NCBI RefSeq assembly: GCF_009720825.1
Contig: NZ_WNKY01000013.1
Location: forward strand, 88,948 to 152,947
Direction of reading: 5' to 3'
Length of the DNA: 64,000 nucleotides
DNA from: Duganella radicis
GTDB lineage: Bacteria; Pseudomonadota; Gammaproteobacteria; Burkholderiales; Burkholderiaceae_D
Shown: positions 36,258-45,885 of the stretch, piece by piece
How positions within the stretch are numbered: position 1 is the stretch's first letter
How the letters are laid out: each line of letters opens with the position of its first letter
Made by a program: the position numbers and the translations under genes
Notes under the pieces: model-generated
What the model was told of the DNA's origin: nothing
Seen by the model: the letters and a program-made list of their open reading frames with translations, nothing else
Database searches by the model: none

Positions 36258-37643
36258 ATGGCTACCTCCAGTATCAACTCGACCAACAGCTCGACCAGCT
36301 CGCAGGTCTCGACGGACGTCTACAACCGCGTCCAGCAAACCATGGCGTCGCAGACCAGCGCCGCCGCCAAGCTCAATGCGTCCATCACCAAAGATCAGAC
36401 CAAGCTGTCCGCGCTCGGGCAGTTGCAAAGCGCCCTGGCCAGTTTCCAGCAGATCGCCGCCGGCCTGACCGGCAACGGCCTCAGCACCAGCGCCGCCAGT
36501 TCGGCCAAGACCATGCTGACCGCCTCGTCGACCGGCACGGCCAAGGCCGGTACCTACGCCATCGACGTCAAGCAACTGGCGCAGGGCCAGTTCCTGACCA
36601 GCGACGAGTTCGATTCCGCGACCACGAAAATCGGCGCCGGCGCCACCACCACCGTCAAGATCGACTTCGGCGCGGCCGGCGGCGGGAAGGGCTTCGTCAA
36701 CGCCGCCGTCGCCAGCAAGACCATCACCATCGATAGCAGCAATAACACGCTGGATGGGATCGCCGCCGCGTTCAAGGCGGCCGGCGTGGACGTCAAGGTG
36801 GTGAAGGGCGACGACGGCCAGTATTCGCTGTCGATCGCCGGCCAGCCGGGCGCGGCCAATAGCATGCGCATCAGCGTCAGCGGCGACGCCGCGCTGAAAA
36901 ACCTGTTGGCATTCGACCCGGACGGCGCTCAAAAACTCAAGCAGACCAGCGCCGCCATGGACGCCATCCTCACGGTCGACGGCAAGGAAATCAAGAGCGC
37001 CAGCAACACCATCAAGGACACGGCCATCGCCGGCGCCACGCTGAACCTGACGGCGACAGGCAAGAGCGACGTCACCATCGCCGCCGGCGCCGGCCAGATC
37101 GGCGACAACCTGAAAGCCCTGGTCAGCGCCTACAACGACCTCAACGCCAAGCTGCTCAAGCTGCAAAAAGGCGATCTCAAGTCGGACACCGCGCTGAATC
37201 AGGCCATCAGCCAGATGAGCATGCTGCTGAAAACCGGCGGCGGTTCCGTTTCGGTCACCAAGCTGGCTGCGGCGGGCCTCAGCCAGGACAAGGATGGCAA
37301 TCTGGTGCTGGACGATAAAAAGCTGCAAGCCGCGCTGGCCGCCGATTCCTCGGCCGTGTCCAGGCTGTTCACCAGCGACGACAAGCGCGGCATTGCCGAC
37401 TTGCTATCGTCCAAAGCTGCGTCGCTGACTTCGACCAACAGCGTGCTGACCAAGGAAACCACCCTGACCAGCAACGAAATCACCAGCCTGAACGGCAAAA
37501 AAGCCACCATGACCAAGGCCCTGACCGCCCAGGCCAACGCCCTGGCCGCACTGTACACCGCCCAGGCCCAGACCGGCGCCGGCAGCGCACTGACCGCCGG
37601 CACCGGCAAGGGCACCGGCACCCTGTTTGACATGCTGGGCTGA
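36258..37643 (+). CDS. Flagellar filament cap protein FliD-like
   Basis: 461 residues resembling FliD (hook-associated protein 2), the filament cap that guides flagellin folding. N-terminal helix QQTMASQTSAAAKLNASITKDQTKLSALGQLQSALASF (seen as KLNASITKDQTKLSALGQL), central KAGTYAIDVKQLAQGQ, and the C-terminal FliD_C region with LVSAYNDLNAKLL and LLSSKAASLTS. Rich in A, S, T and K, with no cysteine, as usual for axial proteins. No flagellar gene lies nearby, so it is an orphan copy. Confidence 0.8.
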   Translation: MATSSINSTNSSTSSQVSTDVYNRVQQTMASQTSAAAKLNASITKDQTKLSALGQLQSALASFQQIAAGLTGNGLSTSAASSAKTMLTASSTGTAKAGTYAIDVKQLAQGQFLTSDEFDSATTKIGAGATTTVKIDFGAAGGGKGFVNAAVASKTITIDSSNNTLDGIAAAFKAAGVDVKVVKGDDGQYSLSIAGQPGAANSMRISVSGDAALKNLLAFDPDGAQKLKQTSAAMDAILTVDGKEIKSASNTIKDTAIAGATLNLTATGKSDVTIAAGAGQIGDNLKALVSAYNDLNAKLLKLQKGDLKSDTALNQAISQMSMLLKTGGGSVSVTKLAAAGLSQDKDGNLVLDDKKLQAALAADSSAVSRLFTSDDKRGIADLLSSKAASLTSTNSVLTKETTLTSNEITSLNGKKATMTKALTAQANALAALYTAQAQTGAGSALTAGTGKGTGTLFDMLG

Positions 37644-37735
37644 TTTGGGTTCGGAATTCTAAGGAACTCCTTGCATCCGGGCGGTGGATGCCGGATCATC
37701 ACGGCTTGTGTGATGAATCCCATTTTGGAGGTGCT

Positions 37736-38842
37736 ATGGCAGGGAAGTTCGTTGGTGCGGTGCTGGTCGCTAGCTTGATGGCGGGCGCGGTCCAGGTAGC
37801 TGGTGCGCAAGAGGAAAAGGTTCTCAATATTTATAACTGGTCGGACTATATCGCCGAAGACACGGTTAAAAACTTTGAGAAGGAAACCGGCATCAAGGTC
37901 CGTTATGACCTTTTCGATAACAACGAAATCCTCAACTCCAAGCTGGTGGCCGGCAAATCCGGCTACGACATCGTGGTGCCGACCGCCCAATGGGCGCGTC
38001 TGCAAATCGATGGCAAGCTGCTGCGCAAGCTGGACAAGTCCAAGCTGCCCAACCTGAAGAACCTCGATCCGGCCATCCAGGCCAAGCTGGCCAATATCGA
38101 TCCGGGCAATGACTATCTGGTCGACTGGCTGTGGGGCTATACCACGGTCGGCATCAACGTCAACAAGGTGAAGGCCGCGCTGGGCGGCATGCCGATGCCG
38201 GACAATGCCTGGGAGCTGATCTTCAATCCGAAGTACGCGTCCAAGCTGAAATCGTGCGGCGTGTCCTTCCTCGATTCGCCGTCGGAAGTGCTGCCGGCCG
38301 CGCTGATGTACGCCGGCAAGCCAGCCTATTCGAAGAACGCCGCCGACTACGCCGAGGCCGGCAAGGTGCTGCAAGCGATCCGTCCTTACGTGACCCTGTT
38401 CAGCTCGTCGGGCTACATCAATGACATGGCCAATGGCGCGGTATGCGTGGCGCTGGGCTGGTCGGGCGACATCAACATCGCCCGTCAGCGCGCCATCGAT
38501 GCCAAGAACGGCAACGTGATTGAAGTGCTGGTGCCGAAGACCTCGGCCGCGCTGGTGTTCGACACCATGGCCATCCCGGCCGACGCGCCGCATCCGAACA
38601 ACGCGCACCTGTGGATCAACTATATCATGCGTCCGGAAGTGCACGCCAGCCTGACCAACAAGGTGTTCTACGCCAACCCGAATGCGGCCAGCGTCAAGTT
38701 CGTGCGTAAGGATATCGCTAACAACAAGACCGTGTTCCTGTCGGACGACGACAAGAAGCGCATGGCGGCGCCGGAAGCCGTGCCGGCGGATATCCGCCGT
38801 AACATCACCCGCATCTACACCAAGTTTAAAACCGGCGTTTGA
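37736..38842 (+). CDS. Polyamine ABC transporter substrate-binding protein, PotF-like
   Basis: 368 residues: signal peptide (1-24, ending QVAGA), then the PotD/PotF fold with VLNIYNWSDYIAEDTVKNFEKETGIKV (start VLNIYNWSDYIAE), GYDIVVPT, LWGYTTVGIN and ALGWSGDINIARQRA. The W-S-D and Y-residue pattern is typical of putrescine binding. It binds polyamine in the periplasm for an ABC importer, but no potGHI genes are next to it. ATG at 37736 has TTTTGGAGG 6 nt upstream, a strong ribosome site. Confidence 0.9.
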   Translation: MAGKFVGAVLVASLMAGAVQVAGAQEEKVLNIYNWSDYIAEDTVKNFEKETGIKVRYDLFDNNEILNSKLVAGKSGYDIVVPTAQWARLQIDGKLLRKLDKSKLPNLKNLDPAIQAKLANIDPGNDYLVDWLWGYTTVGINVNKVKAALGGMPMPDNAWELIFNPKYASKLKSCGVSFLDSPSEVLPAALMYAGKPAYSKNAADYAEAGKVLQAIRPYVTLFSSSGYINDMANGAVCVALGWSGDINIARQRAIDAKNGNVIEVLVPKTSAALVFDTMAIPADAPHPNNAHLWINYIMRPEVHASLTNKVFYANPNAASVKFVRKDIANNKTVFLSDDDKKRMAAPEAVPADIRRNITRIYTKFKTGV

Positions 38843-38930
38843 TCGGGCACTGTAAACGTTGAACGGCGCGAGAGGCGATGTCCTTGTAAGGCCACGCCGC
38901 TGGCGCCGTAGGCTTCCATGAAGCTATATG

Positions 38931-39050
38931 CTATTCGTGATAGCGATCGATAAGCTTGTGTTTACTGCCGCGCATTTCCTGTACCAGTTCGTAGACTACC
39001 AGGGCGATCATGCCCCCGAACATCCCCATGGTGAGCAAGGTGAACATCAT
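38931..39050 (-). CDS. 39-residue membrane protein downstream of sixA
   Basis: Small ORF of 39 residues: MMFTLLTMGMFGGMIALVV, one transmembrane helix, followed by a charged tail with MRGSKHKLIDRY. GGGAGG lies 5 nt before the ATG, as strong a ribosome site as any in the window. It follows sixA by 59 nt on the same strand and so ends the ppk1-sixA unit. No family recognised. I take it as a real small protein because of its ribosome site and membrane-helix pattern. Confidence 0.6.
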   Translation of the reverse strand: MMFTLLTMGMFGGMIALVVYELVQEMRGSKHKLIDRYHE

Positions 39051-39109
39051 GATGGCCTCCCTCATAGTTGATACAATTAAACTTTAGCAGATGCCCTTCG
39101 CTTTGCAAG

Positions 39110-39577
39110 TTATTTAACCACGAGGTCGGCCGCCATGACGGCCTTCAGATACACGCTCATCGGATCGCCCGCATCGCGCTGGGCAAACCACCACGCGCTG
39201 GCCTTGCGGATATCCCATTCCAGATCGTCGCCGGTCATCAGCATGGACGCCACCTGGCCCAGCGTGGGCTGATGCCCCACCACCAGCACCGAGTCCTTGT
39301 TCCCCGGCCAGTTGGCCGCCTTGAGGACGTCGGCCGGATCGGCGCCCGGCGCCAGGTCGGTGTGGATCTTGAACTTGCGGCCCAGCGCTTCCACCGTTTG
39401 CAGCGTGCGCACGGCGGGGCTCGACAAGATCTTGCAGCTATCGGGCAACTGCGAGTTGAGCCACTGGCCCATGCGGCGCGCCTGCTTCTGGCCTTTGCCG
39501 GTCAGGGCGCGTTCGAGGTCGGTCATGCCGGGGCCGGCATCCTCGGCCTCCGCGTGTCGCCATAAAATCAGATCCAT
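39110..39577 (-). CDS. sixA: Phosphohistidine phosphatase SixA
   Basis: Histidine phosphatase superfamily, 155 residues, removing phosphate from phospho-His proteins. R7-H8 in LILWRHAEAED is the catalytic site, the second half has SSPAVRTLQTVE and the second His in VLVVGHQPTLGQ. Starts 2 nt after the ppk1 stop on the same strand, so they are co-transcribed. Being with polyphosphate kinase suggests a role in phosphate balance. Confidence 0.9.
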   Translation of the reverse strand: MDLILWRHAEAEDAGPGMTDLERALTGKGQKQARRMGQWLNSQLPDSCKILSSPAVRTLQTVEALGRKFKIHTDLAPGADPADVLKAANWPGNKDSVLVVGHQPTLGQVASMLMTGDDLEWDIRKASAWWFAQRDAGDPMSVYLKAVMAADLVVK

Positions 39578-39579
39578 GC

Positions 39580-41676
39580 TTACTCTCCCAGGTGGGCGTT
39601 GGGCGTGCCCAGCGTGTCCATCAGGTGTTGCTGGGCGCTGAATGCGGCTTGCTTGCCGCGCGCCTTGCGGCGCTGGTAGTGACCGTCGGCCTCCAGTTCC
39701 CAGGCGTTCTGGTTGTCCTTCAAATAGGGGTTCAGGCCCTCGGCCATCACCCGGCGTTTCAGCGCCTTGTCCAGAATCGGGAAGGCGACTTCGATGCGGC
39801 GGAACAGATTGCGGCTCATCCAGTCGGCGCTGGCCAGATAGGTGTCATGCGCCAGATCGTTGCGGAAGTAGTAGATGCGGCTGTGCTCCAGGAAGCGGCC
39901 GATCACCGAGCGCACCTTGATATTTTCCGACAGCCCCGGCACGCCCGGCCTCAGCATGCAGGCGCCGCGCACGATCAGGTCGATCTTCACGCCATCCTTG
40001 GACGCCGCGTACAGCGCGCGGATCACCGATTCGTCCACCAGCGCGTTGATTTTAACAATAATCCGCCCCGGTCGTCCGGCCCGCGCGATGCGCGCTTCGT
40101 TGCGGATGGCCTTGATGATTTCGTTTTGCAGCGCGAACGGCGCCAGCCACAAGTGGGTGAGGCGGTGCGGCTTGGTTAGCGAGGTCAGGTGGATAAAGAC
40201 TTCGTTCACTTCCTGCGAGATGCCGGGGTGGCAGGTCAGCAGGCCGAAGTCGGTGTAGAACTTGGTGGTGGTCGGATGATAGTTGCCGGTGCCGAGGTGG
40301 GCGTAGTAGCGCAGCTTGTTGTCTTCGCGGCGGATCACCAGCGCCACCTTGGCGTGCGTCTTCAGGCCCACCACGCCATACACCACCTGCGCGCCGGCCT
40401 GTTCCAGCTTGTCGGCCCAATTGATATTGGCTTCCTCGTCGAAGCGCGCCTTCAATTCCACGATGACAGTCACTTCCTTGCCGGCCTTGGCGGCGGCGAT
40501 CAGCGATTCCATCAGGTCCGAGTTCATGCCGGTGCGGTAAATCGTCTGCTTGATCGCCACCACGTTCGGATCGTGGGCGGCGCTGCGGATGAAGTCGATC
40601 ACCGTCTGGAAGGACTGGTAAGGGTGGTGCAGCAGGATATCGTTTTCACGCAGGGCCGCGAAAATATCCTGGTTGGGCGTTTTCTGCGCGAAGCCGGGGA
40701 AGAAGGGCGGGAAGCGCAGCGCCGGGTTGTTGATGTGATCCATCATCTCGGTCAGGCGCACCAGATTCACCGGGCCGTTGACCGCGTACAAGCGGCTTTG
40801 ATGCAGCCCGAACTGGTCGAGCAGGAACTGCGACAGCTCGGGCGGGCAGTTCTTGGCCACTTCCAGCCGCACCGAGGCGCCGAACTGACGGCCGACCAGC
40901 TCGCCCTTCAAGGCCTGGCGCAGGTTCTTGACCTCGTCCTCATCCACCCACAGGTCGCTGTCGCGGGTGACGCGGAACTGCGAATAGCCGATCACTTCGC
41001 GGCCGGCAAACAGATCGGAGATGTGGGCGTGGATCACCGAGGACAGCAGGCAGAACGAAACGCCGCCGCTCTTCGACAAGTGATCTGGCAGGCGGATCAC
41101 GCGCGGCAGCACACGCGGCGCTTTCACGATCGCGATGCCGGTGCCGCGTCCGAAGGCGTCCTTGCCGCCCAATTGGACGATGAAATTGAGGCTCTTGTTA
41201 ACTACCTGCGGGAACGGGTGGGCCGGATCGAGGCCGATCGGCGTCAGCAGCGGACGCACTTCGGTGTCGAAGTAATCCTTGACCCAGGCGCGCTGCGCCT
41301 CATTGCGTTCGTTGTGGCGCACCAAGTGGATGCCGTTGGCGGCCAGCTCGGGCAGGATTTCGTTGTTGAGGATTTCGTATTGATGCGCCACCAGCAGATG
41401 GCACTCATTACTGATGCGCGACAGCGTCGCCACCAGGGCGGGGTGGGCCGACAGGGCGCCGTCCGCCGCGCCGGCCGCCAGCAGGCTGGCCACGCGCACT
41501 TCAAAGAATTCGTCGAGATTGCTGCTGGCGATGCACAGATAACGCAGCCGCTCCAATAAAGGAATGTTTTTGTCTTCGGCCTGGGCCAGCACCCGGCGGT
41601 TGAACATCAATTGCGACAGTTCCCGGTCCAGAAACGCCGAGTTCTTTTTTACTTCCGCATGCAAGTCAGGCTTCAT
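39580..41676 (-). CDS. ppk: Polyphosphate kinase 1
   Basis: Reversible synthesis of polyphosphate from ATP at the membrane. 698 residues. N-domain FLDRELSQLMFNRRVL and IASSNLDEFFEVRVA; head domain; then C1/C2 domains with the autophosphorylated His in HLGTGNYHPTTTKFY, ELKARFDEEANINWA and SADWMSRNLFRRIEVAFPI. ATG at 41676 gives the family N-terminus; an in-frame codon at 41772 sits inside the Pho box. A Pho box and a -10 (41739-41772) lie upstream on the minus strand. First gene of ppk1-sixA-small membrane protein. Confidence 0.96.
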   Translation of the reverse strand: MKPDLHAEVKKNSAFLDRELSQLMFNRRVLAQAEDKNIPLLERLRYLCIASSNLDEFFEVRVASLLAAGAADGALSAHPALVATLSRISNECHLLVAHQYEILNNEILPELAANGIHLVRHNERNEAQRAWVKDYFDTEVRPLLTPIGLDPAHPFPQVVNKSLNFIVQLGGKDAFGRGTGIAIVKAPRVLPRVIRLPDHLSKSGGVSFCLLSSVIHAHISDLFAGREVIGYSQFRVTRDSDLWVDEDEVKNLRQALKGELVGRQFGASVRLEVAKNCPPELSQFLLDQFGLHQSRLYAVNGPVNLVRLTEMMDHINNPALRFPPFFPGFAQKTPNQDIFAALRENDILLHHPYQSFQTVIDFIRSAAHDPNVVAIKQTIYRTGMNSDLMESLIAAAKAGKEVTVIVELKARFDEEANINWADKLEQAGAQVVYGVVGLKTHAKVALVIRREDNKLRYYAHLGTGNYHPTTTKFYTDFGLLTCHPGISQEVNEVFIHLTSLTKPHRLTHLWLAPFALQNEIIKAIRNEARIARAGRPGRIIVKINALVDESVIRALYAASKDGVKIDLIVRGACMLRPGVPGLSENIKVRSVIGRFLEHSRIYYFRNDLAHDTYLASADWMSRNLFRRIEVAFPILDKALKRRVMAEGLNPYLKDNQNAWELEADGHYQRRKARGKQAAFSAQQHLMDTLGTPNAHLGE

Positions 41677-41738
41677 GTCTTTTTGATCACTTTGCAGGTA
41701 ATTCCATTCTATCCTGTTTGCGGAAGAATGATTGCAAC

Positions 41739-41772
41739 AGTGTAAAGACCAAATATGACAGCTTTGTGACAA
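41739..41772 (-). promoter_or_regulatory. Pho box and -10 for ppk1
   Basis: On the minus strand TTGTCACAAAGCTGTCAT (41755-41772), two 7-bp PhoB half-sites in tandem, then 10 nt and TACACT (41739-41744). This is the layout of PhoB-activated promoters, in which the box replaces the -35. A start near 41732 gives a leader of about 56 nt. Confidence 0.8.
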
Positions 41773-41884
41773 AGCCTGTCATAAATGGCGCGCAATTATG
41801 ACAAGCCGACGTAACATAGCCCGAAAATTCACCTGTTTTCATAGGGAAGGGCCGCGAAAAGGATCTTTTTGAAATATTTTGGCG

Positions 41885-41918
41885 ATGTCATAAAGCTGTC
41901 ATATTCGCCCGTTAGACT
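41885..41918 (+). promoter_or_regulatory. Pho box and -10 for pstS
   Basis: ATGTCATAAAGCTGTCAT (41885-41902), very close to the Pho box consensus, then 10 nt and TAGACT (41913-41918). Transcription would start near 41925, 31 nt before pstS. Additional TGTCATAA half-sites lie between the two boxes (41777-41784 on plus, 41796-41803 on minus). Confidence 0.85.
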
Positions 41919-41955
41919 GCGCAGCATCCTAACCTGTCATAACAAAGGACTTGAA

Positions 41956-43002
41956 ATGCGACTGAAACAATTGATCTCTTCCCTGGTGGTTGGCGCAGCG
42001 GCTGTGATGGCCTTCTCGTCGGCAGCCCACGCCGCCGATATGACCGGCGCCGGCGCGACCTTCCCATACCCAATCTACGCCAAATGGGCCGAGTCGTACA
42101 AAGCCGCTACCGGCAACGGCCTGAACTACCAGTCCGTCGGTTCGGGCGCTGGCATCAAGCAGATCAAAGCCAAGACCGTCGACTTCGGCGCCTCGGACAT
42201 GCCGCTGTCGGCTTCCGACCTGGACGCGGAAGGTTTGATGCAGTTCCCAGCCATCATGGGTGGCGTTGTGACCGTGGTTAACCTGGATGGCATCACCCCA
42301 GGCCAGCTGAAACTGACCGGCCCGGTTGTGGCCGACATCTACCTGGGCAAGATCACCAAGTGGAATGACCCAGCCATCGCCGCCCTGAACCCAGGCGTGA
42401 AACTGGCCGCCGAAGACATCACCGTGGTGCACCGCGCCGACGGCTCGGGCACCTCGTTCCTGTTCACCGACTTCCTGTCGAAGACCAGCCCTGAATTCAA
42501 GACCAAGATCGGCGCTTCGACCGCTGTGAAATGGATCGTCGGCGTGGGCGGCAAGGGCAACGAAGGCGTGGCCGCCAACGTGCAGCGTATCAAGGGTTCG
42601 ATCGGCTACGTCGAGTGGGCCTACGCCAAGAAGAACAAAATGTCGCACACCCAGCTGAAAAACAAGGACGGCAACTTCCTGCAACCTGACGACGAGTTCT
42701 TCAAAGCCGCCGCCGCCAACGCGGAATGGACCAAGACCCCAGGCTTCGGCGTGGTGCTGACCGACCAGGCTGGCAAAAACTCGTGGCCGATCACCGGCGT
42801 GTCCTTCATCCTGATGCACAAGGCACAGGCTGACGCGGCCAAAGGCAAGGAAGTCGTGAAGTTCTTCGACTGGGCCTTCAAGAACGGTGGCGCCGCTGCG
42901 ACCGAACTGGACTACGTTCCACTGCCGGCATCGGTGGTCAAGCTGGTACAGGATTCCTGGAAAGCCAACCTGAAAGACGCTGCGGGCAAAGCGATCTACT
43001 AA
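41956..43002 (+). CDS. pstS: Phosphate ABC transporter substrate-binding protein PstS
   Basis: Periplasmic high-affinity phosphate receptor. 348 residues: signal peptide (1-25, ending SSAAHA), then MTGAGATFPYPIYAKWAE, VGSGAGIKQI, DFGASDMPLS and VHRADGSGTSFLFTDFL, all phosphate-binding stretches of PstS. ATG at 41956 with AAAGGAC upstream; the frame is open to 41869 but the signal peptide fixes the start. Controlled by the Pho box at 41885. A stable hairpin follows, as often seen where the binding protein must be made in excess over the permeases. Confidence 0.97.
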   Translation: MRLKQLISSLVVGAAAVMAFSSAAHAADMTGAGATFPYPIYAKWAESYKAATGNGLNYQSVGSGAGIKQIKAKTVDFGASDMPLSASDLDAEGLMQFPAIMGGVVTVVNLDGITPGQLKLTGPVVADIYLGKITKWNDPAIAALNPGVKLAAEDITVVHRADGSGTSFLFTDFLSKTSPEFKTKIGASTAVKWIVGVGGKGNEGVAANVQRIKGSIGYVEWAYAKKNKMSHTQLKNKDGNFLQPDDEFFKAAAANAEWTKTPGFGVVLTDQAGKNSWPITGVSFILMHKAQADAAKGKEVVKFFDWAFKNGGAAATELDYVPLPASVVKLVQDSWKANLKDAAGKAIY

Positions 43003-43046
43003 TCCGGACTGTCCCTTCGCCGCCTCAGTCGCGGCGGCGAGGGGGT

Positions 43047-43080
43047 TAGCCTGCGGCGCCCAACCGGGCACCGCAGGCTA
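43047..43080 (+). promoter_or_regulatory. Hairpin between pstS and pstC
   Basis: TAGCCTGCGG (43047-43056) pairs with CCGCAGGCTA (43071-43080), and GCCC-AACC-GGGC closes the inside. No T tract follows, so it should stabilise the pstS 3' end or slow polymerase rather than end the operon. Confidence 0.65.
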
Positions 43081-43104
43081 GCTTACCTCCACCGAGACAA
43101 AAAT

Positions 43105-44151
43105 ATGAGCGCAGATATCACTTCCACGCCACTATCCAAGCAAGAGCCGGCCATGCAAACCAGCACCGCACCAGTCACCGCCGCGGAGCAAGCTGCGATG
43201 CAATCCATGCTCCGCACCATGCGCAAGCAGCGCATTCAGGACTTCTTCTTCCACAAGACCACCATGATCTTCGCGCTGTCGGTGCTGGCGGTGCTGTTGG
43301 GGATTATCTTCTCGCTGATGGTCGGCGCCTGGCCGGCCCTCAAGGAATTCGGCCCGGCCTTCATCACCACCGTGGAGTGGGACCCGGTCAACGACCAGTA
43401 CGGCGCCATGATCGCCATCGTCGGCACGCTGGCCACCTCCGGCATCGCGCTGCTGATCGCCTTCCCGGTGTCGTTCGGCATCGCCCTGTTCCTGACCGAG
43501 ATTTGCCCGACCGCGCTGCGCCGCCCGCTGGGCACGGCGGTGGAGCTGCTGGCCGGCATCCCGTCCATCATCTACGGCATGTGGGGCCTGTTCGTGTTCG
43601 CGCCGCTGTTCGGCGACTACGTGCAGCCGCTGCTGAAGGCCACGCTGGGCCAGTTGCCGCTGATCGGTCAGTTCTTCAGCGGGCCGACCATGGGCATCGG
43701 CATCCTGACCGCCGCCCTGATCCTGGCGGTGATGATCATCCCGTTCATCTCCTCGGTGATGCGCGACGTGTTCGAGATCGTGCCGGCGGTGCTGAAAGAA
43801 TCGGCTTACGGCCTGGGCTGCACCCGCTGGGAAGTGGTGCGCAAGATCGTGCTGCCTTACACCAAGACCGGCGTGGTCGGCGGTGTGATGCTGGGCCTGG
43901 GCCGCGCGCTGGGCGAGACCATGGCCGTCACCTTCGTGATCGGCAACGCCAACAAGCTGTCGTGGTCGCTGTTCGCGGCCGGTAACTCGATCGCCTCCAC
44001 CCTGGCCAATGAATTCGCCGAATCGGATACGCCGCTGCACACCTCGTCGCTGTTCGCGCTGGCCCTGATCCTGTTCGTGATCACCTTTATCGTTCTGTCC
44101 GCCGCCAAGCTGATGCTGGCCGGCATGTCTCGCAAGGAAGGCGTCAAATAA
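43105..44151 (+). CDS. pstC: Phosphate ABC transporter permease PstC
   Basis: Inner-membrane channel subunit, 348 residues, about six helices. A charged N-terminal extension of about 45 residues precedes helix 1 ([19 protein letters not shown] seen in part). [18 protein letters not shown] and the EAA-type loop [26 protein letters not shown], with [11 protein letters not shown], are typical. The stop shares one base with the start of pstA (TAATG). A start at 43153 is an alternative. Confidence 0.95.
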   Translation: MSADITSTPLSKQEPAMQTSTAPVTAAEQAAMQSMLRTMRKQRIQDFFFHKTTMIFALSVLAVLLGIIFSLMVGAWPALKEFGPAFITTVEWDPVNDQYGAMIAIVGTLATSGIALLIAFPVSFGIALFLTEICPTALRRPLGTAVELLAGIPSIIYGMWGLFVFAPLFGDYVQPLLKATLGQLPLIGQFFSGPTMGIGILTAALILAVMIIPFISSVMRDVFEIVPAVLKESAYGLGCTRWEVVRKIVLPYTKTGVVGGVMLGLGRALGETMAVTFVIGNANKLSWSLFAAGNSIASTLANEFAESDTPLHTSSLFALALILFVITFIVLSAAKLMLAGMSRKEGVK

Positions 44152-45023
44152 TGAGCGCAACTCTGGAAAAAGCCGCGATGAACCCGGTGTACCGCAAGCG
44201 TCTGCTGACGCACCGCATCGGCATCGCGCTGTCGGTGGCCGCGATGTCGGTCGGCCTGCTGGTGCTGGCCTGGATCCTGCTCACGCTGATCATCAAGGGC
44301 TTCGGCGCGCTGAGCATCAATATGTTCACCCAAACCACGCCGGCCCCCGGCAGCGAGGGCGGTGGCCTGATCAACGCCATCTTCGGCAGCATGATGATCG
44401 TCGGCCTGTCGACCCTGATCTCGACCCCGATCGGCATCCTGGCCGGCATCTACCTGGCCGAGTACGGCGAAGAAAACAAGATCGCCAACATCACCCGCTT
44501 CGTCACCGACATCATGCTGTCGGCGCCGTCGATCGTGATCGGCATGTTCGTGTGGGCCATGTACGTGGCCACCACCAAGCACTACTCGGGCTACGCCGGT
44601 TCCATCGCGCTGGCGCTGATCGCCATCCCGGTGGTGGTGCGCACCACCGACAACATGCTGCGTCTGGTGCCGAACAGCCTGCTGGAAGCCGCGTTCGCGC
44701 TGGGCGCGCCGCGCTGGAAAGTGGCGATGATGGTGCGTCTGCGCGCCGTCAAAGCCGGCGTCATCACCGGCGTGCTGCTGGCCGTGGCCCGTGTGTCCGG
44801 CGAGACCGCGCCGCTGCTGTTCACCGCCCTGAACAACCAGTTCTTCAGCTCCGACATGAACGCGCCGATGGCCAACCTGCCGGTGGTGATCTACGGCTTC
44901 GCCATGAGCCCGTACGACAACTGGCGCGAACTGGCGTGGGGTGGCGCACTGCTGGTCACCTTCAGCGTGCTGGCCCTGAACATCATCTCGCGCACCGTGT
45001 TTGCCCAAAAAGCCCCGAATTAA
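44151..45023 (+). CDS. pstA: Phosphate ABC transporter permease PstA
   Basis: Second channel subunit, 290 residues, six helices. [36 protein letters not shown] and [29 protein letters not shown] are the conserved stretches (EAA loop contacts PstB). [17 protein letters not shown] follows. Its ATG overlaps the pstC stop by one base, giving coupled translation and equal subunit numbers. Confidence 0.95.
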   Translation: MSATLEKAAMNPVYRKRLLTHRIGIALSVAAMSVGLLVLAWILLTLIIKGFGALSINMFTQTTPAPGSEGGGLINAIFGSMMIVGLSTLISTPIGILAGIYLAEYGEENKIANITRFVTDIMLSAPSIVIGMFVWAMYVATTKHYSGYAGSIALALIAIPVVVRTTDNMLRLVPNSLLEAAFALGAPRWKVAMMVRLRAVKAGVITGVLLAVARVSGETAPLLFTALNNQFFSSDMNAPMANLPVVIYGFAMSPYDNWRELAWGGALLVTFSVLALNIISRTVFAQKAPN

Positions 45024-45045
45024 TCCGATAAAGCGAATCCATACA

Positions 45046-45849
45046 ATGAATACGCAACTGAGCCAAGAAAACGTCGTCGCCATGAACCAAGGCAAACGCA
45101 AGACCATTGAAATCTCCGGCCTGAACTTCTTCTACGGTAAAACCCAGAGCCTGCACAACGTCAGCCTGGACATCCACGAGAAGCAGGTGACCGCGTTCAT
45201 CGGCCCGTCGGGCTGCGGCAAGTCGACCCTGCTGCGCACCCTGAACCGCATGTACGACCTGTACCCAGGCCAGCGCGCCGAAGGTTCGATCATGTACCGC
45301 GGCCGCAACATCCTCGAGGGCGGCCAGGACTTGAACATGCTGCGCGCCAAGGTCGGCATGGTGTTCCAGAAGCCGACCCCGTTCCCGATGTCGATCTACG
45401 ACAACATCGCCTTCGGCGTGCGCCTGTACGAAGACCTGTCGAAGGGCGAGATGGACGAGCGCGTCGAATGGGCGCTGAAAAAAGCCGCCCTGTGGACCGA
45501 GGTGAAGGACAAGCTGAGCAAGAGCGGCCTGTCGCTGTCCGGCGGCCAGCAGCAGCGTCTGTGCATCGCCCGTGGCGTGGCCGTCAAGCCTGACGTGCTG
45601 CTGCTGGACGAGCCGACCTCGGCGCTGGACCCGATCTCGACCTCCAAAGTGGAAGAACTGATCTCCGAGCTGAAGCAGGATTACACCATCGCCATCGTGA
45701 CCCACAACATGCAGCAGGCCGCGCGTTGCTCGGACTACACCGCCTATATGTACCTGGGCGAACTGGTGGAATTCGGCGAGACCGACCAGATCTTCATGAA
45801 TCCGGCCCGCAAGGAAACCCAGGATTACATCACCGGCCGCTTCGGCTGA
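45046..45849 (+). CDS. pstB: Phosphate ABC transporter ATP-binding protein PstB
   Basis: ATPase subunit, 267 residues. Walker [10 protein letters not shown] at 53-61, the Q loop [15 protein letters not shown] (PstB-specific), signature LSGGQQQRL from 164, and Walker [17 protein letters not shown]-terminus [10 protein letters not shown] is the family end. The start could be the ATG at 45046 or 45082; neither has a strong ribosome site, and 45046 keeps the usual short lead-in. Confidence 0.96.
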   Translation: MNTQLSQENVVAMNQGKRKTIEISGLNFFYGKTQSLHNVSLDIHEKQVTAFIGPSGCGKSTLLRTLNRMYDLYPGQRAEGSIMYRGRNILEGGQDLNMLRAKVGMVFQKPTPFPMSIYDNIAFGVRLYEDLSKGEMDERVEWALKKAALWTEVKDKLSKSGLSLSGGQQQRLCIARGVAVKPDVLLLDEPTSALDPISTSKVEELISELKQDYTIAIVTHNMQQAARCSDYTAYMYLGELVEFGETDQIFMNPARKETQDYITGRFG

Positions 45850-45885
45850 TCCATCTTATAATACTAGCCACAATTGGAGAGCAGC

